Shown: positions 38,204-47,667, counted from the first letter of the stretch. The stretch: DNA of 64,000 bases from Xanthobacter dioxanivorans (GCF_016807805.1 NZ_CP063362.1:2097001-2161000); one strand, 5' to 3'. Numbers and translations: made by a program. The notes: a model not told the origin generated them from the sequence alone.

Positions 38204-39763
38204 GAACCCGCAGCATTCTGGCCCGGCAGAGCCGCTTTTCCGCGCGGCAGACGGACCTGTCCTGCCGCTTTCGTTCAGCTTGGGCATGGATCGTGGTCAT
38301 GCGCATGACGGAGGCGTTCGAAGACGGCGGATGGCGGCAAGGACGGCCCGCACCATCGGGCCGGTGACGGCGACCTCGGCCAACTGGAAGGTAATGGCGC
38401 GGGCGTGGCGGACGACGCGGGCGCCGATCTTGATCAGCTTGAGTTGCAGGCTGGTCAACGACCAGTCCGCCATGGCCTCGGGCAGTTCGATGCAGCGCAG
38501 GAAGGTTGCCAGGTTGTAGGCCAGCGCGTGCAGTTGCAGCCGCACCTCGTTGTGCCGGAACTTCCGGCATGACAGCCGCGTCCAGCGAAAGGCATATTTG
38601 CCTTCCTTGATGTGCTGCTCTGCGGTGCCGCGCTGGTTGTAGAACCTCACCACCCAGTCTGGCTCCATCGGCAGGTTGGTGACGATGAAGCCGACTTTGG
38701 GGAACAGCTCGCCCGGATGCCATTCGATCTTGGCGATGACGCGGCGCGGCTTGTCCCAGGACGCCGCCTGATACTCGAAGTCCTCGAAGAACCGTTTGAC
38801 CTTGGTCAGCGAAGGCCGTCCCACGGGCCGTGTCAGCCGATGCGCGATCTTCTCGCGCAAGACGGCGTTGGCGGGCAGACGGATGGCGTAGAAGAACCTG
38901 GCTTCTTCCAGCCGCATATAGATCGCGGGGATCGCGTAGGCAGCGTCGGCCCGGAAGAAGCGTCCACCAAGGTCGCGGCCAGCATATCGGGCAATGACGG
39001 GATCAAGGACATCCCGCCAGCCATCGGCGCTGTGGACATTGCCGTTACGCAGGGCGCAGCGCTCCAGCATGCCAAACTGGTTGAACAAGAAGATGGGGTG
39101 ATAGCAGGTGCAGTCGAAATGCCCGTTCCAGGCAGCACCTTCCTGATCGCCGTGGGTGGGGCTGACCGAGCTGTCCATGTCCAGCACGATGTATTTCAAC
39201 CCGTTGCGGTCATGAAACCGGTCGATCCATTGGCCGTTCAGATCGGCCAGCGCCGCCCGGTTCGCGGCCAGAGCCAGCGTCTCGGTCTCGAACCGTCCCA
39301 TCTGCGATGCCGAAGCAGCTTGCGCCTCGACGGCCCTGCCGCCAACGACCTGACGCATCACGGGATCGAGGGCCAAGCGGTCGGCATCGTTCACATCCTC
39401 GTATCCGGCCAGTCGTCCGAACACCGATTGCCGGAACAATCCGTCAAGCCGATGGAGCGTGTTCTTCCCGGTGCGGCTGTCTCGCAGCGCCTCCGACGCC
39501 AGATTGGACAGGCCGAGCACGTCATCAAGCTCGCGCATCACCAGCAGGCCACCGTCTGAACTGATCTGCGCACCACGGAACTCCAGACGCACACGGCGGT
39601 CGAAATCAACCCGATCTCCCCGCGCCAAGCCCGCACCCTCCAGGTGATCCATGAAACGCGCCCCTCGCAGCCGTCAACGCCATGATTTATATGCGAAATA
39701 TCACGATTACGACAGCGAAATCAGCGACTTACTTGGAGAATGTGGGCTAAAATGTTCGGGCTC
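38204..39763 (-). mobile_element. IS1380-family insertion sequence
   Basis: A transposase gene nearly fills a segment of about 1.56 kb. Imperfect terminal inverted repeats are proposed at 38204-38224 and 39744-39763 (16 of 21 positions match with one gap, core CATT-Y-T-R-GCCC). No matching target duplication was found at these ends, so the boundaries are provisional. IS1380-family elements (for example IS1247 in Xanthobacter) move catabolic genes, and this copy abuts the monooxygenase operon. Confidence 0.6.
38297..39652 (-). CDS. IS1380-family transposase
   Basis: A 451-residue DDE transposase. The N-terminal part includes 'ISSDGGLLVMRELDDVLGLSN' and 'DRLALDPVMRQVVGG', both typical of IS1380. 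The catalytic core has 'YIVLDMDSSVSPTHGDQEGAAWNGHFDCTCYHPIFLF' (first Asp), 'FFRADAAYAIPAIY' (second Asp) and the C-terminal 'RFYNQRGTAEQHIKEGKYAF' with the catalytic Glu. The frame is intact, so the element may still move. It is encoded on the same strand as, and upstream of, the monooxygenase operon. Confidence 0.93.
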   Translation of the reverse strand: MDHLEGAGLARGDRVDFDRRVRLEFRGAQISSDGGLLVMRELDDVLGLSNLASEALRDSRTGKNTLHRLDGLFRQSVFGRLAGYEDVNDADRLALDPVMRQVVGGRAVEAQAASASQMGRFETETLALAANRAALADLNGQWIDRFHDRNGLKYIVLDMDSSVSPTHGDQEGAAWNGHFDCTCYHPIFLFNQFGMLERCALRNGNVHSADGWRDVLDPVIARYAGRDLGGRFFRADAAYAIPAIYMRLEEARFFYAIRLPANAVLREKIAHRLTRPVGRPSLTKVKRFFEDFEYQAASWDKPRRVIAKIEWHPGELFPKVGFIVTNLPMEPDWVVRFYNQRGTAEQHIKEGKYAFRWTRLSCRKFRHNEVRLQLHALAYNLATFLRCIELPEAMADWSLTSLQLKLIKIGARVVRHARAITFQLAEVAVTGPMVRAVLAAIRRLRTPPSCA

Positions 39764-39819
39764 AACCCCGGCGCAGGTCGGAGGGGCGGACGTGTCCGCC
39801 CGCAAGAAGGGAGAGCGTC

Positions 39820-40386
39820 ATGAAGATCAAGTCTGTTTCCGTTACGGGCGTTGCAGCGTTCGCGCTGGCCGCGGCGGCATTGTCCGCTGTGCCGGCGAGC
39901 GCCCAGATGGGCGGTGGGCCCGGCTATGGTCCGGGCATGATGGGTCAGGGTGAGGGTTATATGGGTCCCGGCCAGGGGGGCTGGGGCCCCGGGTTCCATC
40001 GCTCGGCCCGGAGCATGATGGGCGGCTGCGGTGGCGGGATGACGGGTGATGCCGATGGCCAGCTACCCGCCTTCATCGAGGGGCGTGTCGCCTTCCTGAA
40101 GGCCGAGCTCGGCGTCACCGATGCGCAGGCCAAGGCATGGGATGCCTATGTGGTGGCGATGAAGAACAATTTCGTCAGCATGCAGGGCCTGCGCCAGTCC
40201 ATGCGCGCCAGCTTTGATGCTGATACGCCGATGGAGCGCCTCGAGTCCCGCGTCGCGGTGATGGAAGCCCGCGTCGCCGCTCTCAAGGGCATGAAGCAGC
40301 CGCTAAGCGACCTCTACGCCGCGCTCAGCGATGGCCAGAAGAAGAAGGCCAATGAGCTGCTCACCGGCATGGGATGCATGATGTGA
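39820..40386 (+). CDS. Spy/CpxP-like (LTXXQ-type) periplasmic protein
   Basis: A 188-residue exported protein with a signal peptide cleaved near ASA-Q (residue 28). A Gly/Met-rich stretch (residues 30-75) follows, then a helical hairpin domain containing 'FLKAELGVTDAQAKAWDAYVVAMK' and 'PLSDLYAALSDGQKKKANELL', matching Spy/CpxP-type chaperones. The many methionines and the terminal 'GMGCMM' suggest copper or other soft-metal binding; this is inference. It lies just outside the IS and is convergent with the ferric-reductase-like gene. Confidence 0.8.
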   Translation: MKIKSVSVTGVAAFALAAAALSAVPASAQMGGGPGYGPGMMGQGEGYMGPGQGGWGPGFHRSARSMMGGCGGGMTGDADGQLPAFIEGRVAFLKAELGVTDAQAKAWDAYVVAMKNNFVSMQGLRQSMRASFDADTPMERLESRVAVMEARVAALKGMKQPLSDLYAALSDGQKKKANELLTGMGCMM

Positions 40387-40693
40387 GCGTGACGGGGCGC
40401 GCCTCGCCGCCGGCCCGGGCGGGTGCCCGCCGCCTCTGACGGACTTTGTCGCGACCGGCCTGTCTCATCAGGCTGGCTCCGCCAGGCGGATGTTGCCGGG
40501 ATTGTCGTCCGACCGACGGCCCCGCCACAGTCACGCCGTTGATGAAGAACGGCATGATGTGCGGGACGCCCCCAACCGCTGCAGAAGGCGCGTCTCCAGG
40601 CGGTGGGCCGCCGCAGCGGGGAACCGCGGCCGGCGGTACCGCGTACCGTCTGGGCGCCCTCCTCCGTTTTGGACGCCGGAGGTTGAGCCTGCC
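40387..40693. other. 307-bp intergenic region
   Basis: No complete gene. On the minus strand a short stretch around 40500-40580 reads like the end of a thioredoxin-fold protein (VPHIMPFFINGV), possibly a decayed DsbA-type remnant, but it is too short to call. The segment separates two convergent genes. Confidence 0.3.
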
Positions 40694-42045
40694 TCACCGC
40701 ATGTCGAAGAGCTCCTGATGGAACCTCTGCTCCACGGGAAACCCCACGGCGGCAAAATCCCGCCGCAGTGCCGCCCCGAAGCTGGCGGGACCGCAGAACC
40801 AGATGCTGGCCTCGCGCCAGTTCGGCACGGCCTCGCGGATGCGGGCGCCGGTCAACCGGCCATCGCGCGCGCTGACCAGCAGATGCAGGCGCACCTTGGC
40901 GGATCTTGCGTCTTCCCCGAGTTTGGCGAGCGCTCCCTCGTCCACATCGGAGGTGGTGTGGAACAGGTCGGCGGTCTGGCCGAGCGGCCAATCGGGCGAT
41001 TCGCCGCGCAGGGCCATGTGCTTCATGCGCGCGATGAACGGGGTGATGCCGATGCCGCCACCGATCCAGATCTGGTTGCGGCAGTCGTCGTCGAAAGTGA
41101 AGCAGCCATAGGGCCCCTCGACCCGGACCTCCTGGCCCACCTTGAGCCTCTCCTTGAGGCGTCGGGTGTGGTCGCCCAGCTCCTTGGTTATGAACGTGAT
41201 TCGCGGATGCTCCGGATGCCACCCCGATGCAATGGTGTAGGGATGCGCGCCTTCGGAGGCATCCGACAGGGCAAAGGCGAACTGGCCCGCCCGGTGCCCC
41301 GGCCAGCCGGCGGGCACATGGATGATGGTTTCGAGCACCTTCACCCCCGGAAAATAGTTCAGCCCGGCAATCCGCCCCTTCACCTGCCGCGCGGCGCCGA
41401 CCCGGCGCAGCAGCACCACCCCCGCGGCGAAGGTGCCGCCGGCCAGCAGCACCGCCATCACACCCCGAGCGGCGTCATCCAGTCGGCGAAGTTCAGGAGC
41501 ACCACCGTATGGAACACCAGCACCAGATAGGCGACAGCCAGCAGGCGGTGGGTCTTGTAGAACCAGCGGTAGGGAAAGACGCGGATCAGGGCCAGCGCGA
41601 TCAGCGCCACGGCCGCGTAGAAGGCCCATTCGCCGATGCCCTCGGCGGTGCCGCGCAGGCTTGAGAAGAAGGCCTCGATCGGGTTCGCGATGGGCGGGCG
41701 TGGGCCGCGGGCGGGTCGCTCCAGAAGGCCCCAGCCCACGGCCCATTTCGGCCCCTGCGCCCACAGCCAATGGATGACGGCGACGACAAGGGCGGTGATG
41801 CCCAGCCATTTGTGGAGGCGATACATCTTGTCGAGGCCGCCCATCCAGCGTTCGGGCCAGCGCGGGCGCAGAGCCAGCATCATCGCCACGCTCATGACCG
41901 CAATGGCGAGCACGCCCGTGTACTGGACGGCTGCCGCCCGCACTGCGAAGAAGCCATTCCGCTGGAACACCCCGGGCTCCGCGGCGATCCACAGCACGGA
42001 CATGAAAGCGAGGATGCCGAAAAGGGCCAGCTTGATGTGTCGCAT
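40694..42045 (-). CDS. ferric-reductase-like flavocytochrome (frameshifted as given)
   Basis: A ferric reductase/NADPH-oxidase-like protein of about 450 residues in two frames. The membrane half has several helices with His pairs ('LHKWLGITALVVAVIHWL', 'KTHRLLAVAYLVLVFHTVV') that can hold two hemes. The cytoplasmic half has the FAD motif 'HPYTIAS' and the NAD motif 'IWIGGGIGITPFIARM' and ends in 'FHQELFDMR'. The frames meet at a run of four C at 41463-41466 (plus strand); one more base would join them. Alternatively the stop-start overlap TGATG means two genes. It heads a likely redox operon and is probably an electron-transfer or metal reductase. Confidence 0.8.
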
Positions 42046-42203
42046 GTCTCAGGCTCCCTTTCGCGCCGCAACGAGCAGCCATTGACCCTGAACGGGCCTC
42101 TCCTTTGGGAAGGACACCCGAAAACGGCGGATGCCGCATTGAGAGGGCTCAAGGGGCAGGTCTTGGGCCCGGGCCGCGCCGGTCGTCGGCCCCAGCGGGC
42201 CGC

Positions 42204-43150
42204 TCATGGCCATGTCGACACCACCTCCCCATCGGTCCGCACGAACAGCGCGGCGAGACCGAGGCGGCGGGCGAGCGCCAGGCCATCGGTCGCCCCGCGC
42301 ACCATCAGGGCGGTGGCCCAGGCATCCGCCGCCATGCAGGTCTCGCTGAGCACGGTGACGGCGGCGAGGTCGTTGTCCAGCGGCGCGCCGCGAAAGGGGT
42401 CCATGGTGTGCGAGACGGTCCGCCCCGCCACCTGCATCTGGTGGCGATAGTTGCCGGAGGTGGCGACGGCGGCGCCGGACAGTTCCAGCACGCCGAGTAT
42501 CTCCCGCGCGCCCGGCGTGGGCTTTTCGTGGGCGATGGTCCAGGGCCGTCCGTCCGGCTTCGTGCCCTCGGCCCGCATCTCGCCGTCGATGCCCACCAGC
42601 CAGGAGGACAGGCCCGCCGCCTGCATCTCCCGCGCCAGCTCGTCCACGCCGAAGCCCTTGGCGATGCCGGAGAGGTCAAGCCGCAACGGCGCCAGCCGGC
42701 GCGCGCGACAGCCGGCTGGATCGAGCTGAAGCGTTTTCGGTGGCTCGAACGAGGGGCGGCCGTCGATCGCGGCGATGCGCCCGCCATCGGGTACGCGCGC
42801 GCCGCCGCCAAAACCCCAAGCCTGGACCAGGTCGCCCACGCCGATATCGAACGCCCCCTGCGACAGGCGGCCGATCTCCAGGGCGGTGGCGAGAACATGC
42901 GCCAGTTCGCGGGGATCTCCACCCAGGCGCCCACCGGCGCGGCGTTGAGCCGTTCCAGATCCGACGCCGGCCGCCAGGTGGACATCTGCTGCTCCACCCG
43001 CTCGACGGCGCCCTGGAGGCGCCGGGCGAGCGCCGCCTCGTCCACATGGTCGACCGCATGGAACCGGGCGGACCAGCGCGCGCCCATGGCGGGGCCGCTC
43101 AGGGCGTGGCGGCGGAGCGCCATGGGACCTTCGGCCGGATCAGTAGACAT
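42204..43150 (-). CDS. apbE: ApbE-like FAD:protein FMN transferase (frameshifted as given)
   Basis: An ApbE enzyme that attaches FMN covalently to threonine residues of secreted or membrane proteins. N-terminal 'RRHALSGPAMGARWSARFHA' and 'VEQQMSTWRPASDLERLNAAPVGAWVEIP' match the family. The conserved 'LRLDLSGIAKGFGVDELAREM' and 'MVRGATDGLAL' are in the second frame. The frames meet near 42900-42906, where one base is missing (AACCTGG expected, AACTGG present). The start at 43150 overlaps the end of the flavoprotein gene upstream; ATG 43123 is an alternative. It lies between that gene and the ferric reductase gene on the same strand. Confidence 0.85.
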
Positions 43151-45332
43151 CTTCGACATAGCGTCCACACGACTTGAGGGTGGCAAGGTCGAGGCCGAGG
43201 GGGCGCACCACCGGCTCGAAGGCGCGGGTCACCGCCTCGGCCATGTCGCGGCCGCCGCACACCAGGATCTGCGCGCCCTGCTTCAGCAGTTCCCGCAGGC
43301 GGGGCGCATCGGCGGCGATGCGGTCCTGGACATAGGCGCCGCCCTCGGCATCCCGGGAGAAGGCGGTCGCGAGGGAGGTCAGGCGCCGTTCCGCCAGATG
43401 CTGGGCCAGCTCGTGCTCGTAGAGAAAGTCGGAGGCGGCGCTGCGCCCGCCCCAATAAAGATGCATGGGCCGTCCTTCCGCATTGGCGCGCACGAAGCCG
43501 GCAAGCGGCCCGATGCCGGCCCCGGCGCCGATGAGGATGAGCGGCGCGCGCCCTGCCGTCGGGCGGAACGCCGGGTTCTCGCGGATGAACGCGTTGACGG
43601 TGCCACCAGGCGCCAGCGCGTGCAGGAAGGTGGAGCACAGCCCGCCCTCGCGCAGCCGCACGCAGATCTCCAGCATCCCGTCGCGGGTGGACGAGGCGAG
43701 CGAATAGAAGCGCGGCATGGCGTCCCCCGGCGGCAGGATGCCCACCAGATCCCCCGCCGCGAAGGACGGCAGGCGGCCGGGCGCGCCGGTCCGCGGATCG
43801 AGTGGGGCCTCAAAGCGCAGGATCGCCACTGGCGTGCCCACCGCCTCGCCATAAAGCTCACGCCCGGCGAGCGTCAGCGGCACGCTCTTCGGCGGCTCGG
43901 CCACGTGGGAGAGCGTAAGGTCATGCCCCAGCACGGCGCCGAGGTCCCGCCCCCATTGGGCGAATTCCTGAGACGAGCGCCGATCCACCCGCTTCATGGG
44001 AAGAAGGCGCGGGCACCCTTTGGCCTCCAGCGCGTCGGCGACCTCCTGGGCGAACCGGCAGAAGTGCGGGAAGTTGCGATCGCCGAAGCCCAGCACTGCC
44101 ACCGGCGGACGCCCCTCAAGACGCGCGAGGCGGGACAGGAAGCTCTTGGCCGAGGCTGGCGCATCGCCTTCGCCATAGGTGGCGGTGAGCACGAGAAGAC
44201 GGTCGGCGGCAAGATGCGCCGTGCCCACATCGTTCATGGCCGCGATATGTACGCGGTGCCCCGCAGCGGTAAGGGCCGCATGCAAGGTGCCGGCGAAACC
44301 CCAGGTGGAATTGCCTTCGCTGCCCACGAGGATCACCGTATCGGCACCGTGCGCGGGCGCATTCGCCGCGACGCGCGGACGGGCCGCCCGCCGCCGCACC
44401 CACAGGATGATGCCGGTGGCCCCCAGCACCGGCACGGCGGCCGAGGCGAGGCCCAGCAGCAGGCCGAGCAGCCAGGCGCCGCGCCCGGTGTGAAGGGTGC
44501 GGACAAGGTCATTGATCCGCTCCAGCGTGGTGGCCGGAGCGAAGGCCAGGGCCGCGCCGGTGCCGGCGTCGACCTGCGTCTCGCCGGCGGCAGTGCGCAG
44601 GGTGAAAATGTCGGTGGGGTCCGAGGGGTCGGGGAAGCGGAGCTCGCGCAGGTCCGTCAGCGGTACGGATCGCAGCGCGGCGAGGGTGCCCACCGGCGCT
44701 GGCGCACCGCTGCTTGCGGTGACGACGCGGGTGATTCCCTGCGCCTCGGGGATGAGGCCGAAGGTGCCGGCGGACATCCACAGGCCGGTGAAGGAGGACA
44801 GCACCAGCCCGGCGCCGGCCAGCCGCCCCAGTTCGCCATGCCAGCGCTGGGCCGGTGTGCCGCGGATCGGCCGCAGCAGCGCCCCCGCGCCGCCGAGCCG
44901 TCGCGCGAGCAGCGCCGTGCCGGACAGGCTCAGCGCCAGCATGGCCAGAGCGCCGATGCCCGCCACCGCCCGCCCCGCGTCGCCCGCCAGGAACGAACGG
45001 TGGAGGTTGGTGATGACGCGCGTCGCCTCGGACACCTGATAGGGGCCGAGCCCCGCGCCTGTGGCGGGATCGACCCGCTCCACGCCGCGCGCGTCGCCGT
45101 CGTCGAAGGCCACCGTGATGCCGCCATCCGGCCGCTGGCGGATGGCGGCGATGCCGGGGTGGCGCGCGGCGACCTGCGCGGCAAGGTCCGCGACGTTGGT
45201 GCCAGACGGCACCGTTGGAACGGTTGCGCGGTCCAGCGCCGGCTGGAGCGAGAGCACGGCGCCGGTGACGGCGACCACCGTGAGGCCGAGCGCCAGCACG
45301 ACGCCCGGGAGCCCATGAAGACGGCGCAGCAT
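43140..45332 (-). CDS. PepSY-flavodoxin-FAD/NAD reductase fusion protein
   Basis: A 730-residue membrane flavoprotein. Residues about 10-330 form a PepSY_TM region with four transmembrane helices and heme-type His residues ('NLHRSF', 'TLHTGRGAWLLGL'). A flavodoxin domain follows ('VILVGSEGNSTWGFAGTLH', 'VLTATYGEGDAPASA'), and then a sulfite-reductase-type FAD/NAD module ('RFYSLASS', 'LCSTFL', 'ILIGAGAGIGPLAGFV', ending 'CGRYVEDVY'). The order is that of a transmembrane NADPH-driven electron exporter. It is flanked by apbE and a DUF2271 gene, which supports flavin-based electron export to the periplasm. Confidence 0.87.
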   Translation of the reverse strand: MLRRLHGLPGVVLALGLTVVAVTGAVLSLQPALDRATVPTVPSGTNVADLAAQVAARHPGIAAIRQRPDGGITVAFDDGDARGVERVDPATGAGLGPYQVSEATRVITNLHRSFLAGDAGRAVAGIGALAMLALSLSGTALLARRLGGAGALLRPIRGTPAQRWHGELGRLAGAGLVLSSFTGLWMSAGTFGLIPEAQGITRVVTASSGAPAPVGTLAALRSVPLTDLRELRFPDPSDPTDIFTLRTAAGETQVDAGTGAALAFAPATTLERINDLVRTLHTGRGAWLLGLLLGLASAAVPVLGATGIILWVRRRAARPRVAANAPAHGADTVILVGSEGNSTWGFAGTLHAALTAAGHRVHIAAMNDVGTAHLAADRLLVLTATYGEGDAPASAKSFLSRLARLEGRPPVAVLGFGDRNFPHFCRFAQEVADALEAKGCPRLLPMKRVDRRSSQEFAQWGRDLGAVLGHDLTLSHVAEPPKSVPLTLAGRELYGEAVGTPVAILRFEAPLDPRTGAPGRLPSFAAGDLVGILPPGDAMPRFYSLASSTRDGMLEICVRLREGGLCSTFLHALAPGGTVNAFIRENPAFRPTAGRAPLILIGAGAGIGPLAGFVRANAEGRPMHLYWGGRSAASDFLYEHELAQHLAERRLTSLATAFSRDAEGGAYVQDRIAADAPRLRELLKQGAQILVCGGRDMAEAVTRAFEPVVRPLGLDLATLKSCGRYVEDVY

Positions 45333-45349
45333 GAGGAGGTCCGTTTTGG

Positions 45350-45820
45350 TCAGAAGGTGACGGTGAGGGACTTGACGTAGCCCTTGCCGGCAAAAGGCTT
45401 GCCGGAGGCGGCGGCATCGAGCGGCACGACGACCTCGGAGGGATTGTCCAGGCCGTCCTCGACGGCGGTGTCCACATGCACCTGGTAGCCGGCACCGATC
45501 ATGGCGTCGGCAAGGTCGAGGCTGATTTTCAGCGTCTTGCCGGAGCCGATGCTGGCGCCGGTGATGCCGTCGATCTCGGTGGCCCGCCCGCCGGAGGCGC
45601 GCTGCCAGTCGGACAGGTGGCGATGGTATTTCGCCTTGCCGCCGGCCATCCACAAGGTGCCCTTGTAGGCCCCGGCGGCGTCGGTGACGTAGAGCACCAC
45701 ATAGGCGCCGTTGCCGCCGTAGCTCTTCAGCGTGGCCTGGAAGGTGACCTGCCGGGCTTCGGCGAGCGCGGGGGCCACCAGCGCGGCGGTGGCGGCCATG
45801 GCGGGGAGAACAAATTTCAT
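45350..45820 (-). CDS. DUF2271-family periplasmic protein
   Basis: A 156-residue exported protein: signal peptide cleaved after ALA (residue 20), then a beta-rich domain with 'LKSYGGNGAYVVLYVTDAAGAYKGTLWMAGGKAKYHRHLSDWQRAS', the DUF2271 pattern. DUF2271 genes are habitually linked with PepSY and ApbE genes, as here. Its role is undefined, but it is a likely periplasmic partner of the electron-transfer flavoprotein encoded directly downstream. Confidence 0.82.
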   Translation of the reverse strand: MKFVLPAMAATAALVAPALAEARQVTFQATLKSYGGNGAYVVLYVTDAAGAYKGTLWMAGGKAKYHRHLSDWQRASGGRATEIDGITGASIGSGKTLKISLDLADAMIGAGYQVHVDTAVEDGLDNPSEVVVPLDAAASGKPFAGKGYVKSLTVTF

Positions 45821-45855
45821 CGGTTGGCTCCTGGAGGGGACGGACGGGGACGGGC

Positions 45856-46224
45856 TCATTGCACCTCGACCTTGGGCCGGGCCTTGCCGTTGAAGAGGCC
45901 GTTGTCGGGCATCGGCGCGTTGGGATCGGCGGGGCCGGCCTGGGGCAGGGCGCTGCGGCCGCCGCGGCGGTCGTCGTCATCGTCATCATCGTCGTCGTCG
46001 TCGTCGTCATCTTCGCGGTGACGGCGGTCATGCGCGCCATCTCGCCTGTGCTCGGACTTCGAGTCCGCGAGGCGCATTGCCCCGGCAGGCTCGGAAGCCT
46101 CCCGGCGCTCGTGCCGCTCGTGGCCGAACAGCGACAGGGAAGGGAGGTCCGCCGCCGCCATGGCGATGCCGATGCCCGTGGTGGACAAGAGAAGAGCCGC
46201 TCCGATCAGGGTGCGCGTTTTCAT
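45856..46224 (-). CDS. exported protein with 14-Asp tract
   Basis: A 122-residue exported protein: signal peptide to about residue 24, a basic/His-rich segment ('FGHERHERREAS', 'SEHRRDGAHDRRHRE'), then a run of 14 aspartates encoded by GAC/GAT triplets, then a Pro/Gly-rich tail. Such a His-then-Asp arrangement would bind divalent cations strongly. It sits between the histidine kinase and the DUF2271 gene on the same strand, so it may be a metal-sensing or metal-buffering part of the redox module. No family is recognised. Confidence 0.6.
   Translation of the reverse strand: MKTRTLIGAALLLSTTGIGIAMAAADLPSLSLFGHERHERREASEPAGAMRLADSKSEHRRDGAHDRRHREDDDDDDDDDDDDDDRRGGRSALPQAGPADPNAPMPDNGLFNGKARPKVEVQ
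45970..46011. repeat. trinucleotide (GAY) microsatellite inside coding sequence
   Basis: Fourteen consecutive GTC/ATC triplets (plus strand) encode the poly-Asp run on the minus strand. The mixed GAC/GAT usage shows selection to keep Asp, but slippage in steps of three is still possible, which would change tract length without breaking the frame. Confidence 0.8.
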
Positions 46225-46305
46225 GGATGCCTCCCGGCTGGTGTTGACCGGGCTCACCCTCGTGCGTGCACCTGACGCGGACCTGAAGCGCGAGCGCTAT
46301 TACGT

Positions 46306-47667
46306 TCAGCTTCCCGTCAGGATCGGGACCGGAAAGCGCACCGTGACCTGGAAGCCGTCCGCCTCCCCTGGGACCGGAGAGGCGAGATCGAGCCTCAGCC
46401 CGGCGCCACGGCACACGGCGGCGGCGATGGCGAGGCCGAGGCCGGAGCCCTCGGCCTGGGTCGGCCCCCGCTCGAACGGGCGCAGCAGCGCCGACAGCCG
46501 GTCGGCCGGCACCACCGGGCCGCGATTGGCGACCTCGAAGCCGTCAGCGCTCAGCCTTACATGGATGGGGGTTTCGGGCGCGCCGTGCTTCAGGGCGTTC
46601 TCGATGAGATTGCGGGCGAGGACGGCGAAGGCGTCCGGGTCGAGATCGCTGATCGGGCCGCCGTTCGGCGGAATCGCCAACACAAGGTCGGAGCCCCGGT
46701 CGGTCTGGCGGTCGAGCTCGGCGATCACGTGGCGCAGCACCGGCCCGAGCGGTGCCGGGTGCTCGGCCAGAAGGCCGCCACCTTCGGCTTTCGCCAGCTG
46801 CAGCAGCTTCTCGGAGAGGCGGGACAGGCGCCGGAGCGCGCCGGCCACGTCCCGCGCCCGCTGGCGGGGGGCGCCTTCGGGCAGCTCGGCCAGCAGGCGC
46901 TGGGTCTGCGCCAGCGCAGCGGCGATGGGGGTTCTCAGCTCGTGGGCGCTGTTGGCGGTGAAGCCCCGCTCCGCCTCCAGCGCCCCGCGCAGGCGCTCCA
47001 TCAGCGCGTTGACCGAGACGGCGATGCTCGCCATCTCCTCCGGCAGGCCGTCCGCGGCGACCGGGGTGAGATTGCCGCGGCCGCGCGCCGCGATCGCCTG
47101 CCGGAATGCCAGCACCGGCTTGAGCGAGAGCCGGACCGAAAGCCAGACGCCGGCCAGCGCGATGGGTACCAAGGCGACGAGCGGCCAGATCAGCGCCATC
47201 ACGGCCCGCCGCACCGCGGCGGCGCGGTGGCCAAGCTCCTCCGCCGTGGTGACGACAATGGTGCCACGCACCGCCGCCTCGGTATAGGTACGCAGTCGAT
47301 CGGTGGTGTGAAAGCCCGGAGCGAGGCCGGCCGGAATCGCCATCTGCTCCGCGTCGCTGGACTGGAGCAGCACGCGCCCCGCGCCGTCGCGCACCACATA
47401 GGTGATGTATTCCCGATGGACCCCGATGGGTGCCATGTGCTGGGGAGCGTCCCCGGCCTCACGGGACAGCAGCTCGGAATAAGCCAGAGGCAGCACCCGC
47501 TGCGCCACCTCCTGCAGCGCGCTGTCGAACACTTCGTCGATCTCGTGCTGCAGCACCAGTCCCGCGACCGTGGCCGCGGCGAGCCACAGCGCCGCCACCG
47601 CGGCCGCGAGCCACAGTCCGAGGCGCCGGCGCAGGCTCCACCGGCGTGCGCGGCCCGGGCCGCTCAC
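46306..47667 (-). CDS. sensor histidine kinase (QseC/PmrB type)
   Basis: A 453-residue membrane kinase. Transmembrane helices are at about residues 16-39 and 158-178, with a periplasmic sensor region of some 115 residues between them, then HAMP and HisKA with H242 in 'FTANSAHELRTPIAA'. The HATPase domain has 'LARNLIENALKHG', 'DRLSALLRPFERG' and 'GSGLGLAIAAAVCRGAG'. It starts with GTG at 47667, overlapping the stop of its response regulator. The signal is unknown; the neighbouring metal-binding and redox proteins suggest metal or redox stress. Confidence 0.92.
   Translation of the reverse strand: MSGPGRARRWSLRRRLGLWLAAAVAALWLAAATVAGLVLQHEIDEVFDSALQEVAQRVLPLAYSELLSREAGDAPQHMAPIGVHREYITYVVRDGAGRVLLQSSDAEQMAIPAGLAPGFHTTDRLRTYTEAAVRGTIVVTTAEELGHRAAAVRRAVMALIWPLVALVPIALAGVWLSVRLSLKPVLAFRQAIAARGRGNLTPVAADGLPEEMASIAVSVNALMERLRGALEAERGFTANSAHELRTPIAAALAQTQRLLAELPEGAPRQRARDVAGALRRLSRLSEKLLQLAKAEGGGLLAEHPAPLGPVLRHVIAELDRQTDRGSDLVLAIPPNGGPISDLDPDAFAVLARNLIENALKHGAPETPIHVRLSADGFEVANRGPVVPADRLSALLRPFERGPTQAEGSGLGLAIAAAVCRGAGLRLDLASPVPGEADGFQVTVRFPVPILTGS

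Noticed and set aside
40361..40580. Possible DsbA/thioredoxin-fold remnant on the minus strand
   Set aside because: Only about 15 residues (VPHIMPFFINGV) look familiar and no CxxC motif is nearby, so it is not reported as a gene.
42105..45380. A 1091-codon open frame on the plus strand
   Set aside because: It is antisense to apbE and the PepSY flavoprotein, which have clear motifs. The translated sequence is Arg/Gly/Gln-rich low complexity, a GC-rich shadow.
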